Origin: CAZPBO01 sp964584815
GTDB lineage: Bacteria > Planctomycetota > SKW154
Reading direction: 5' to 3'
DNA: 50,391 bases
Assembly: GCA_964584815.1 (NCBI GenBank)
Contig: CAZPBO010000007.1
Location: 1-50,391, forward strand
Shown here: positions 8,555-15,544 of the stretch, piece after piece
Layout: each line of letters begins with the position of its first letter
Position numbering within the stretch: the stretch's first letter is position 1
Translations under genes and position numbers: made by a program
The notes under the pieces: model-generated
What the model was told of the DNA's origin: nothing
The model's input: the letters and a program-made list of their open reading frames with translations, nothing else
Databases searched by the model: none

Positions 8555-9041
8555 TCTCGGGCTCCTCTGGCTCAATACCCAAAGATTTTAGCGCACTGTC
8601 GGTGGAAGGGAATATGGCAAAAAAGGGCATTATTCCCAGAACGCTCATAGCGCCACCCACCGCCTGACTTATGTCGGTGAGGAAGACACAGTGGGCGCCT
8701 GTTCTCACCCGTTTATCCGAAGCAAATGAGACAAGCAGTCCCAGAGCGGCAGAAGAGACATATGTCACCCCCCGCATACAGAAAATCACCCTGTCAACAC
8801 CCTGTTTGTCCAATTCGCTGAAGAGGTCACGCAGTTTTCTGGCGTGACGCGCCTCTATCGCGCCCATCATCTCCACCACTGCGACCTTCCTGCCGTCGGG
8901 TGTAGTGTAATCTTTGCGCTTCCAACGGAACTCCGGCGGCGAGAAAGGCTTCTCTCCCTTCAACTCCTCCCCACAATAAGGGCAGAAACGGGCAACTACA
9001 GGGACACGCGCTCCACACTTGCCGCATCTTCTTGATGTCAC
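8529..9041 (-). CDS. Zinc-ribbon plus STAS-domain protein (anti-sigma factor antagonist-like)
   Basis: The 170-residue protein starts at a GTG. Residues 1-25 form a short zinc ribbon (Cys6, Cys9, Cys20, Cys23). A STAS domain follows from about residue 40 to 155. It contains the sheet VAVVEMMGAI, an RVIFCMRGVTYVSSAALGLL segment with the two serines where SpoIIAA-type antagonists are phosphorylated, and the later TGAHCVFLTD strand. Known STAS antagonists bind anti-sigma kinases and so free a sigma factor. Whether this one does so is inference. A zinc ribbon in front of STAS is not the usual layout. It is coupled to kdsA and has its own strong promoter with a palindrome. Confidence 0.82.
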   Translation of the reverse strand: MTSRRCGKCGARVPVVARFCPYCGEELKGEKPFSPPEFRWKRKDYTTPDGRKVAVVEMMGAIEARHARKLRDLFSELDKQGVDRVIFCMRGVTYVSSAALGLLVSFASDKRVRTGAHCVFLTDISQAVGGAMSVLGIMPFFAIFPSTDSALKSLGIEPEEPEIEDKSTAD

Positions 9042-9068
9042 CTCAAATCTCCCAAGGAGTCCCGCTAA

Positions 9069-9097
9069 ATTCTACACCAAAACGGCGGTTTTGGCAA
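9069..9097 (-). promoter_or_regulatory. Promoter for the STAS-kdsA pair
   Basis: On the minus strand TTGCCA (9092-9097) and TAGAAT (9069-9074) are spaced by 17 bases. The start codon of the STAS gene is 28 bases further on, at 9041. The -10 box is the same as that of prs. Confidence 0.6.
9077..9094. repeat. 18-bp palindrome overlapping the -35 and spacer
   Basis: CCAAAAC-GGCG-GTTTTGG is a perfect 7-bp inverted repeat around a 4-base centre. It fills most of the spacer of the STAS-kdsA promoter and overlaps its -35 box, a typical operator position. It also lies about 15 bases upstream of the tRNA-Ser(UGA) -35. No cognate regulator is identifiable. Confidence 0.5.
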
Positions 9098-9108
9098 GTA
9101 ACGATTTG

Positions 9109-9137
9109 TTTGCAGCCTCTTGACAGGATGCTATAAT
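9109..9137 (+). promoter_or_regulatory. Promoter for tRNA-Ser(UGA)
   Basis: TTTGCA (9109-9114) and a consensus TATAAT (9132-9137) are 17 bases apart. The expected start near 9144 is at the first base of the tRNA, so there is almost no leader. A TTGACA at 9120-9125 is too close to the -10 to serve as its -35. Confidence 0.65.
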
Positions 9138-9144
9138 GATAAAA

Positions 9145-9232
9145 GGAGGGGTGCCCGAGCGGTCTAAGGGGGCGGTCTTGAAAACCGCTGCACGCCACAA
9201 GCGTGCCGTGGGTTCGAATCCCACCCCCTCCG
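9145..9232 (+). tRNA. tRNA-Ser (anticodon UGA), CCA not encoded
   Basis: Acceptor strands GGAGGGG (9145-9151) and CCCCTCC (9225-9231) pair perfectly. The anticodon arm GCGGT-CTTGAAA-ACCGC gives TGA. A long variable arm (CACGC-CACAA-GCGTG) and GTTCGAATC T-loop follow. The discriminator is G, but the next bases are CTA, so CCA must be added by enzyme, unlike the tRNA-Ser(GCU) at 25-117. The tRNA ends one base before the stop codon of the convergent hslV. Confidence 0.96.
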
Positions 9233-9763
9233 CTACTTCTTTATCACCTCAATGTTGATGTTGTCGTTTGTGTAGATGCAAAGACGAGCGGCAATGCGGA
9301 TTGCTTCTTCTGCTATCTGCTCTGCGTTAAGATCAGAATAACGCAAAAGTGCCAATGCAGCCGCATGCGCGAACGCACCCCCAGAACCTATCCCCATCAC
9401 CGACTCTTCCGGCTCAAGAACATCTCCCGCACCTGAGATGAGGAGTATCGTTTCCGCATCGGCGACAAGGAGGAACGCTTCAAGTCGGCGAAGGATTCTA
9501 TCGGTGCGCCAGAGTTTCGCCATCTCCACCGCCGCCCGCCGTAAATCCCCACCAAACTCCTCCAACTTCCCCTCAAAACGCTCAAGCAGCGCCAATGAGT
9601 CGGCAACCGCTCCTGAAAAGCCCGCCAACACACCACCCTTGAACAGACGCCGCACCTTGCACGCCTTCTGCTTCACCGATACATCCCCTATCGTCACCTG
9701 ACCATCTGACGCCATCGCCGTTATGCCATCTTTCCTCACCACCACTATCGTCGTCCCCCGCAT
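9233..9763 (-). CDS. hslV: ATP-dependent protease peptidase subunit HslV
   Basis: Proteolytic core of the HslUV (ClpQY) complex, a bacterial proteasome-like degradase fed by the HslU ATPase. The ATG at 9763, six bases after GGAGGG, gives MRGTTIVVVRKDG. Removal of three residues would expose Thr4 as the N-terminal nucleophile, as in other HslVs with a short pro-segment. Other landmarks are ASDGQVTIG, VRRLFKGGVLAGFSG, LWRTDRILRRLEAFLLVAD, GIGSGGAFAHAAA and the end CIYTNDNINIEVI. Length is 176 residues. No hslU lies downstream: the stop codon abuts a tRNA on the opposite strand. A terminator-like hairpin occupies the leader. Confidence 0.95.
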   Translation of the reverse strand: MRGTTIVVVRKDGITAMASDGQVTIGDVSVKQKACKVRRLFKGGVLAGFSGAVADSLALLERFEGKLEEFGGDLRRAAVEMAKLWRTDRILRRLEAFLLVADAETILLISGAGDVLEPEESVMGIGSGGAFAHAAALALLRYSDLNAEQIAEEAIRIAARLCIYTNDNINIEVIKK

Positions 9764-9778
9764 CACTGTCCCTCCAAT

Positions 9779-9811
9779 AAAAATGCGGGTCGGCTTCCAA
9801 AACCGACCCGC
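9779..9811 (-). terminator. Rho-independent terminator ahead of hslV
   Basis: A perfect 9-bp stem (GCGGGTCGG at 9785-9793 with CCGACCCGC at 9803-9811) and 9-base loop is followed on the minus strand by ATTTTTATT. It ends the upstream membrane-protein transcript. It lies only about 15 bases before the hslV start, so it may also act as an attenuator. Confidence 0.8.
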
Positions 9812-9832
9812 AACCACGCGCCCATATCATAA

Positions 9833-11317
9833 CTACTCTTTCTTCTCCTCCCCCTTCTCTTCTCCTTTTGGTTTCTCCTTCTCCTTTTCTTCCTTCTTCT
9901 TACGACCCCGCGATTTCTTCTTCTCCTTATCCTTGTCCTTATCCTTATCCTTATCCTCCTCCTTCTTCTCCTCCTTTTCCTTCTTCTCTTCCTTCTTCTC
10001 CTCTTCCTTCTTTTCCTCCTCCTCCTTCACCTCGGCGGCTTTTTCTTTCTCCTCCTTTTCAGCCTTCTCTTCCTTCTTTTCCTCTTCCTTGGGTTTTTCC
10101 TCCGCCTCTCCTGGTGGCGCGACAGGAGGTTTCTCCTCAATCAGTTCTTCTTCCTCCTCAAGGTAAATCTCGTCAGGTTCGTCACCGTCCACCTCGTAGC
10201 GTAGGAGGAGATATGTCTTCATACGGCAACCAAGCCAGACAGCAGCGGCAGCGGCAAAGAGTAGAAGGTATACGACCCAGAATATATAGCGCATACAGAC
10301 AGCGAAGGCTTTCAAACTGAAGGTGGAACCATCATCTGCCTCATACCCTGCAAAGGCGTCTTTCAAGGGCACAGTCTCGCCTGTTATAGGGTCAGTGTTG
10401 GAATAGTTTTCGCCGAGGTACTTCTTGACGGGAGTGAACTGTTTATCCCCAAGTCCGTAGGCGATAGCGGATTCAGCGGTCTTAAGACCGAGTCCTGCGA
10501 AGAAGAGGAAGACAGCGACCATAGCGGCGGTAAGGAGGGTGTAGAGGATGGCGTGCCACGGGCGCTCAATGACATATGTGTAGGCGCGAGTGACAGCGTC
10601 AAATGAATCGGTGTATTCCGCCGCTATGGCAGAAGATATCATATTGAAGCAGAAAAGGAGTCCCACAACCAGAATCGCCATTATGAATGAGAACAGCAGA
10701 ACAAGCAGTGTTGCCGGAATCATAAGCCAGAGGGTAACTACCTTCACATATGGGATGCGACCAAGAAGCAGGGTTACGACCCACGCACCGACGAACATCA
10801 GACCGATGAAAGCGGCGACAAGAATAGCGGAGAAAATATGCGTGGGCCAGGTCTTTATGCCGAAAGCGAGGGCTTCAGATAGGGTTATGGTCTCGTCTCT
10901 GCCGATTCTGAATGCGAAGATTCGGCTTATTGCTCCGGCGAAAAGTGACCAGACGATGACGAACCAGCCGCCGAAGATGAGGAACATCCACCATTTTGCG
11001 GGAGGGGTGAAACCTGGTTTGACCAGAAGGACAGGGCGAATGACGACATCAAAGACGCGCTTGCCGCCGGGAAAGCGCGCCGCCCAGTCACCCAGCGTGT
11101 TCACCACGCACCCGTAAGCGCTGAAATTGGAACCGTAATCACCCACCGCCGATATCGCTCTGTCTATCCCCATCACCCCAAGCATAAAGACGACATAGCC
11201 GACAAACGCCAGTATGATGGCGTTTGAAACAACAGGAACCTCAAGCCCTTTGAAGAGACCCCGCTCCTCAGGGTAGGTTATCGTCCTCTCTGTCTGCTGC
11301 TCCCAACTCTTCTCCAT
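9833..11317 (-). CDS. Multi-pass membrane protein with Glu/Lys-rich cytoplasmic tail
   Basis: I recognise no named family. The first ~375 of 494 residues carry about six to seven hydrophobic spans (for example around residues 32-52, 110-130, 160-180, 195-225, 262-282 and 350-370). The recurring EYTDSFDAVTRAYTYVIERP phrase resembles one I associate with large planctomycete membrane proteins. That recollection is uncertain. The last ~110 residues are almost only Glu, Lys, Asp and Pro, including five Asp-Lys pairs in a row, and should form a disordered, highly charged tail. AAAGGAGGAG precedes the ATG at 11317. The gene overlaps the YacG-like frame by 50 bases and ends at a strong terminator. 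It sits in the chaperone cluster, but its role is unknown. Confidence 0.8.
   Translation of the reverse strand: MEKSWEQQTERTITYPEERGLFKGLEVPVVSNAIILAFVGYVVFMLGVMGIDRAISAVGDYGSNFSAYGCVVNTLGDWAARFPGGKRVFDVVIRPVLLVKPGFTPPAKWWMFLIFGGWFVIVWSLFAGAISRIFAFRIGRDETITLSEALAFGIKTWPTHIFSAILVAAFIGLMFVGAWVVTLLLGRIPYVKVVTLWLMIPATLLVLLFSFIMAILVVGLLFCFNMISSAIAAEYTDSFDAVTRAYTYVIERPWHAILYTLLTAAMVAVFLFFAGLGLKTAESAIAYGLGDKQFTPVKKYLGENYSNTDPITGETVPLKDAFAGYEADDGSTFSLKAFAVCMRYIFWVVYLLLFAAAAAVWLGCRMKTYLLLRYEVDGDEPDEIYLEEEEELIEEKPPVAPPGEAEEKPKEEEKKEEKAEKEEKEKAAEVKEEEEKKEEEKKEEKKEKEEKKEEDKDKDKDKDKEKKKSRGRKKKEEKEKEKPKGEEKGEEKKE
9924..9957. repeat. Hexanucleotide repeat within the charged tail
   Basis: About five and a half copies of TCCTTA/G encode the alternating Asp-Lys run. 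The surrounding 9836-10110 is nearly pure pyrimidine on the plus strand, so the whole tail-coding DNA is a long homopurine/homopyrimidine tract prone to slippage. Confidence 0.85.
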
Positions 11318-11477
11318 ATTCTCCTCCTTTCAAACGGTATTTCTCATCAGCCCAGTTGCCGAGGTCGGCAAGGCGACAGCGATGTGAGCAGAACGGATAA
11401 AAATCCGCCGCCTCGTCAAATCGCACCTTTCTGCCACAGAAACGGCAGATGAAAACCCGCACCGCTTTATGCGTCAC
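11268..11477 (-). CDS. yacG: YacG-like zinc-finger protein (DNA gyrase inhibitor family)
   Basis: A small protein with CRFCGRKV, then YPFCSHRCRLADLGNWADEKYR. The Cys-x2-Cys and Cys-x3-Cys pairs, and the phrase RCRLADLGNWADEKYR, match the YacG/DUF329 family, whose E. coli member binds and inhibits GyrB. The start is uncertain. A GTG at 11477 gives 69 residues with the usual short N-terminus. An ATG at 11495 behind AGGATAAG would overlap the FmdB gene by 29 bases. The end overlaps the next membrane-protein gene by 50 bases, with no gap in the operon. Its link to a chaperone cluster is unexplained. Confidence 0.75.
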   Translation of the reverse strand: MTHKAVRVFICRFCGRKVRFDEAADFYPFCSHRCRLADLGNWADEKYRLKGGEYGEELGAADREDDNLP

Positions 11478-11718
11478 CTCTTTTCTCTGATGCATTTTTC
11501 TTATCCTGCTTCTGCCGACTGTGTGCTGCTTTTCCTTTGTTGGCGTAGTCGGTCGCATAGAAACCATCGCCTTTGAAAATGAGTCCCGCCCCCGCGCCTA
11601 TCAGCCGCCTCATGCGCTCCCCACATTTCTCGCAAAACACATCAGGCTGCGCGTTCACAGAGTGAAACAACTCCTTATGCCTACCACAGCGGGGACACTC
11701 ATATGTATATGTCGGCAT
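11467..11718 (-). CDS. FmdB-family zinc-ribbon protein
   Basis: Opens with MPTYTYECPRCG, the hallmark of the FmdB/CxxC_CxxC_SSSS family, with Cys8, Cys11, Cys29 and Cys32 as zinc ligands. The phrase MRRLIGAGAGLIFKGDGFYATDY follows. The basic tail is rich in Lys, Gln and Ser. Members are often called regulatory proteins but their biochemical role is poorly known. The ATG at 11718 is six bases after GGAGGG. An in-frame TTG two codons earlier is less likely. It lies 60 bases after grpE and overlaps the YacG-like gene, so it is probably in the same transcript. Confidence 0.85.
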   Translation of the reverse strand: MPTYTYECPRCGRHKELFHSVNAQPDVFCEKCGERMRRLIGAGAGLIFKGDGFYATDYANKGKAAHSRQKQDKKNASEKRGDA

Positions 11719-11778
11719 TATCAACCCTCCAGAAAGCGCATTATAGGCTCATCACCGCCTTGGTCAACCCAAAAATGG

Positions 11779-12384
11779 CTAAGATGGATGTTTGGACACC
11801 TTCACTTTTGCGGGTTTTATCACCTGCTTCTGCTCACCTTCACAGTAGAGCCAGCCCGGTTCAACCACATCAAGAATTGTGTTTGGTTCAACATCGTCAT
11901 TTTCCTCAAGAAGGACTGCCTCGTGATAACGGGGGTCAAACTTCTCTCCCTGGGGATAAATCGGTTCTACACCACATTTTTTGAGGCTTTCAAGCAGTTT
12001 CTGGACAGCCAACTCCAGTCCGGTCTTTAGGTCGTTGGGGGAGTCTGTTGAGTTAAGGGCGTTAAGCGCGCGGATGAAGTCATCAAGACCTGGGAGAATG
12101 GCAAGCAACAGTGATTTACGCGCCTGCTGGGCTGCTATGGCGGCGTTGCGCTCCGCACGGCTCTTGTAGTTTAAGAACTCCGCCATTATGCGTTTTGCCT
12201 GATTGCGCGCCTCTTCCAACTCCTCCGCCTTGCGGCGCAACTCCTCCAATTCCTCCGCCTCTATCTCCACCACTCCACTCTCCCTTCGTTCTGATGTCTC
12301 CTCTGGGAGATTATGGCTGTCGCTATGGTCTTCTGTGCCATTTTGGCGCTGTTTTTTCTGCGGTGTGTGACGGTTCTGCCCCAT
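11779..12384 (-). CDS. grpE: Nucleotide exchange factor GrpE
   Basis: Releases ADP from DnaK and acts with DnaJ in protein folding. The 201-residue product has a charged, disordered N-terminus. A long coiled-coil helix follows (about residues 40-95, ELEELRRKAEELEEARNQAK and FLNYKSRAERN). The C-terminal beta domain contains LPGLDDFIRAL, GVEPIYPQGEKFDPRYHEAV and EPGWLYCEGEQKQVIKPAKV, all typical. It lies 23 bases downstream of dnaJ. The common order grpE-dnaK-dnaJ is thus reversed and dnaK is not in the window. Confidence 0.95.
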   Translation of the reverse strand: MGQNRHTPQKKQRQNGTEDHSDSHNLPEETSERRESGVVEIEAEELEELRRKAEELEEARNQAKRIMAEFLNYKSRAERNAAIAAQQARKSLLLAILPGLDDFIRALNALNSTDSPNDLKTGLELAVQKLLESLKKCGVEPIYPQGEKFDPRYHEAVLLEENDDVEPNTILDVVEPGWLYCEGEQKQVIKPAKVKVSKHPS

Positions 12385-12407
12385 CTACACAATCTCCACA
12401 ACGCTCA

Positions 12408-13532
12408 TCATTTTCTTTTACGCAAATAGTGTTCCACTTCTTTCCAGAACCGACGAACTTCAGCGGGCGGGTTTTTGTTCTCAAGTTCGCGGAACTCCTC
12501 AAGCAGTTTTCTCATTTTTTTGTTCGGTTTTGGGGTGTGGACGGAGAGAACGACGATGAGGTCACCGCGTCTGCCACCGCCAGGAGCGGGCAGTCCCTCC
12601 CGCGCCACGCGCATAACATCTCCAGTTTTTGAACCGGGCGGGATACGGATTTCCACTTTTGATGTTGGTGTTGGCACTTCTATCACATCCCCCAGAACCG
12701 CCTGCGACAGGGACACAGGCAGGTGTAGGACTATATCATCTCCACGGACTTGAAACAGTGGGTGCGGCTCAACCCGCACAACACAGAGCAAATCCCCTGG
12801 TGGGGCGTTTTGCTGTCCCACATTCCCCTGTCCACTCAAGCGCAGAACCTGCCCATCACGAATCCCTGGGGGGATTTTTATCTCTATTTCTGTGACTCCT
12901 GGCTTTCTGCCAGAGCCGTGGCAGGCGGGACAGGGGTTGCTTATAATTGTGCCGCGACCACCGCATTGGGGACAGGTCGTTCGCACGGAGAAGAAGAACT
13001 GTTGGCGGTGGACATATCCTGACCCGCCGCAGGTGGGGCAGCGAATCGGCGAACTTTTGGAGGCGGAGCCTGTGCCGCCGCAGCGTTCACATTTCACCAA
13101 ACGATGCAACTCTATAAGGCGCCTTGTTCCTTGCACCGTCTCCTCAAGTGAGACAGTCACCTCACAACGGAGCGTTTCGCCTTGACTGCGTTGTTGCCGG
13201 GAGCGTCTTCCCGTCATAAAGTCTATCAGGTCACCGAATGGGTCGCTTCCGAAGAAAGCGCTCATTATCTCCTCTATTGTGGGGATGTGGTCAACCCGAA
13301 CGCGACCCGAAAGTCCCGCTGAACCATAGGTGTCGTAAATCCGCCGCTTTTCGGGGTCACTTAAAACCTCGTATGCTTCCACAATCTCTTTGAACTTCTC
13401 TTCTGCCTGCTTGTCGTTGGGATTGCGGTCGGGGTGGTATTTAAGCGCAAGACGCCTATAGGCTTGACGAATTTCATCCTCGGTAGCGTCTCTTCTGACG
13501 CCGAGAATCTCATAGTAATCCTTCTCACTCAT
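12408..13532 (-). CDS. dnaJ: Chaperone protein DnaJ
   Basis: J-domain co-chaperone that delivers substrates to DnaK and triggers its ATPase. The start at 13532 gives SEKDYYEILGVRRDATEDEI. The frame continues upstream only through a terminator hairpin. The J domain includes the essential HPD in KYHPDRNPND. Four zinc-finger modules follow: CERCGGTG, CPTCGGSG, CPQCGGRG and CPACHGSG. Then come the two beta-sandwich substrate domains. The stretch between J domain and zinc fingers (about residues 72-115) is poor in Gly and Phe, so the usual G/F linker is short or replaced. Length is 374 residues. No good ribosome-binding site is visible before the ATG. Confidence 0.95.
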   Translation of the reverse strand: MSEKDYYEILGVRRDATEDEIRQAYRRLALKYHPDRNPNDKQAEEKFKEIVEAYEVLSDPEKRRIYDTYGSAGLSGRVRVDHIPTIEEIMSAFFGSDPFGDLIDFMTGRRSRQQRSQGETLRCEVTVSLEETVQGTRRLIELHRLVKCERCGGTGSASKSSPIRCPTCGGSGYVHRQQFFFSVRTTCPQCGGRGTIISNPCPACHGSGRKPGVTEIEIKIPPGIRDGQVLRLSGQGNVGQQNAPPGDLLCVVRVEPHPLFQVRGDDIVLHLPVSLSQAVLGDVIEVPTPTSKVEIRIPPGSKTGDVMRVAREGLPAPGGGRRGDLIVVLSVHTPKPNKKMRKLLEEFRELENKNPPAEVRRFWKEVEHYLRKRK

Positions 13533-13552
13533 AGCACAGACCGCATTAAGAA

Positions 13553-13583
13553 TTGAGGGGGTTCGGTTGCCGAACCCCCTCAA
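13553..13583 (-). terminator. Strong hairpin between groEL1 and dnaJ
   Basis: A perfect 14-bp inverted repeat with a 3-base loop (TTGAGGGGGTTCGG and its complement) begins 3 bases after the groEL1 stop codon. On the minus strand it is followed by TTCTTAAT, a weak U tract. It can terminate or stabilise the groEL transcript. It lies about 20 bases before the dnaJ start. Confidence 0.65.
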
Positions 13584-13586
13584 ACG

Positions 13587-15200
13587 CTACTTAACGGCTT
13601 CGGCTATCTCTTTCTCCTTTTCCTTGAACTCTGTGATGAGGGTTTCTGTGGTGAGCATAAGAGCGGCGACGGAAGCGGCATTCTGCAAGGCGGAGCGCAC
13701 CACTTTGGCGGGGTCAATGACACCCGCCTTGAACATATCGGTATATTTGCGTTGGCGGGCGTTGAAGCCCTCGTTCTCACCTAAGTTGCGCACCTCCTCA
13801 ACGACAACAGCGCCATCCATCCCACTGTTGTGGGCAATCCACCAAAGAGGTTTCTCCAACGCGTTGTGGACGATGCGTGCGCCTACCTTCTCGTCGCCTT
13901 CAAGTTTCTCCATCAGTTCAGCGACCTTTTTCTGCGCGCGGAGAAGAACAACGCCGCCGCCAGGAACGATGCCCTCTTCCACAGCGGCACGGGTAGCGTG
14001 GAGTGCATCTTCAATCAGAGCCTTGCGGTTCTTCATCTCCGCCTCTGTCGCAGCGCCGACCTTTATCAACGCCACACCACCACTCAACTTCCCCAATCGC
14101 TCCGTTAGTTTCTCCCTGTCGTAGTTGGATGTCGCCTGCTCAATTTGCTTCTTTATCTGCTCAATCCGCTTCTTGATTTGTTCGGGGTCGCCACGACCAC
14201 CAATTATCGCGCAGGTGTCTTTGTCCACTTTCACCTTATCGGCACGACCCAAATCCTCAAGACGCACATTCTCCAACTTCATCCCCAACTCTTCTGATAT
14301 CACCTTGCCGCCTGTCAGGATTGCGATGTCCTCAAGCATCCGTTTGCGGCGCTCACCAAATCCAGGTGCTTTTACCGCGCAGCATTTCAGAACACCACGC
14401 AGTTTGTTCAAAACCAATGCCGCCAAAGCCTCGCCTTCCACATCCTCTGCCACAATAAGCAGGGAAACGCCGGCTTGCGCCACCTGCTCAAGCAGCCTTA
14501 AAATGTCCCTCAAAGACGATATCTTCTTGTCATGCACAAGAATATAGGGCTCATCCAACTCACACAGCATCTGTTCGGCGTTGGTTATGAAATAAGGCGA
14601 TATAAAACCTTTGTCAAACTGCAGACCGTCCACAACCTCAAGGGTGGTTTTTGTGGTCTTGCCCTCCTCAACGGTGATGAGTCCGTCATTTCCGACTTTC
14701 TCCATCGCGTCTGCGAGGAGGGCGCCGATTTCGGGGTTGTTGTTGGCGGATATGGCGCCGACTTGTGCTATCTGGCTCTTGTCGCTTACCTCCTTGGCGA
14801 CCGATTTGATGTAGTCCACCACGGTCTCTGTGGCTTTCTCAATGCCGCGTTTAAGCGCCATCGGGTTGTGCCCGCTTGCCACCATTTTGAGACCTTCCTC
14901 AAGGATGGAGACGGCGAGAATCGTGGCTGTTGTGGTGCCGTCTCCTGCCACATCTGATGTTTTGGATGCAACCTCGTTCACCAACTTCGCACCCATGTTC
15001 TCAAAGGGGTCTTCAAGTTCTATCTCCTTCGCCACCGACACTCCGTCTTTTGTCACATTGGGACCGCCGTAGGAACGCTCAAGGACCACATTGCGTCCTG
15101 TGGGACCGAGTGTGACAGCGACAGCGTTGGCGAGAGTCTTTGCTCCTTTGAGCAACTTTTTGCGGGCTTCCTCACTGTATAACAGTTGTTTTGGTGTCAT
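13587..15200 (-). CDS. groEL: Chaperonin GroEL, copy 1 (downstream of groES)
   Basis: 60-kDa chaperonin that folds proteins inside a double ring capped by GroES. The ATG at 15200 has GGAGGAG seven bases upstream and gives 537 residues. The reading frame extends nine codons further, overlapping groES. The ATP-binding signatures GPTGRNVVLE, GDGTTTATIL and the late GGGVVLLRA are intact. The apical part KGFISPYFITNAEQM is typical. The C-terminus is acidic/basic (KEKEIAEAVK) and lacks the Gly-Gly-Met tail of the common GroEL. It differs visibly from copy 2 throughout, so the pair is an old duplication or has separate origins. It ends at a strong hairpin. Confidence 0.96.
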   Translation of the reverse strand: MTPKQLLYSEEARKKLLKGAKTLANAVAVTLGPTGRNVVLERSYGGPNVTKDGVSVAKEIELEDPFENMGAKLVNEVASKTSDVAGDGTTTATILAVSILEEGLKMVASGHNPMALKRGIEKATETVVDYIKSVAKEVSDKSQIAQVGAISANNNPEIGALLADAMEKVGNDGLITVEEGKTTKTTLEVVDGLQFDKGFISPYFITNAEQMLCELDEPYILVHDKKISSLRDILRLLEQVAQAGVSLLIVAEDVEGEALAALVLNKLRGVLKCCAVKAPGFGERRKRMLEDIAILTGGKVISEELGMKLENVRLEDLGRADKVKVDKDTCAIIGGRGDPEQIKKRIEQIKKQIEQATSNYDREKLTERLGKLSGGVALIKVGAATEAEMKNRKALIEDALHATRAAVEEGIVPGGGVVLLRAQKKVAELMEKLEGDEKVGARIVHNALEKPLWWIAHNSGMDGAVVVEEVRNLGENEGFNARQRKYTDMFKAGVIDPAKVVRSALQNAASVAALMLTTETLITEFKEKEKEIAEAVK

Positions 15201-15216
15201 GGTGTTCTCCTCCAAA

Positions 15217-15513
15217 TCAGTCCTCAATCACGGCAAGGATTTCGGACTCGCGCATAATGTTGAACTCCTTATCACCAACTTTGACCTCCGTGCCTGCGTA
15301 TTTTCCGTAGAGGACGGTATCGCCCTCTTTGACGGACATAGCGGCGCGCTTGCCATTTTTCAGTAACTTGCCCGGTCCCACCGCCACAACCTTGCCCTTC
15401 TGCGGCTTCTCTTTTGCCACATCCGGCAGCACAATGCCTTCAGGCGTGCGCTCCTCTTCTTCAAGCGGCTCAATCACCACATAGTCATCCAATGGACGCA
15501 GTTTTAATGCCAT
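15217..15513 (-). CDS. groES: Co-chaperonin GroES
   Basis: Ten-kDa lid of the GroEL chamber. Its 98 residues show the usual LRPLDDYVVIEPLEEEERTP opening, the mobile-loop region with GIVLPDVAKEKPQKG, and the end KYAGTEVKVGDKEFNIMRES. GGAGG is eight bases before the ATG. It lies between two groEL genes, 31 bases after copy 2 and 16 bases before the start of copy 1. Both chaperonins may therefore share this one lid. Normally groES comes first in the operon. Confidence 0.97.
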   Translation of the reverse strand: MALKLRPLDDYVVIEPLEEEERTPEGIVLPDVAKEKPQKGKVVAVGPGKLLKNGKRAAMSVKEGDTVLYGKYAGTEVKVGDKEFNIMRESEILAVIED

Positions 15514-15544
15514 TTTCTATCCTCCAAAAAGTTTTGTGTCCGCG

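Noticed and set aside
9120..9137. TTGACA at 9120 as -35 of the tRNA promoter
   Set aside because: Only six bases separate it from TATAAT. The TTTGCA at 9109 has the correct 17-base spacing.
9723..10166. Ser/Phe-rich frame opposite the Glu/Lys tail
   Set aside because: It is the complement of the purine-rich tail codons and has no start site or motif of its own.
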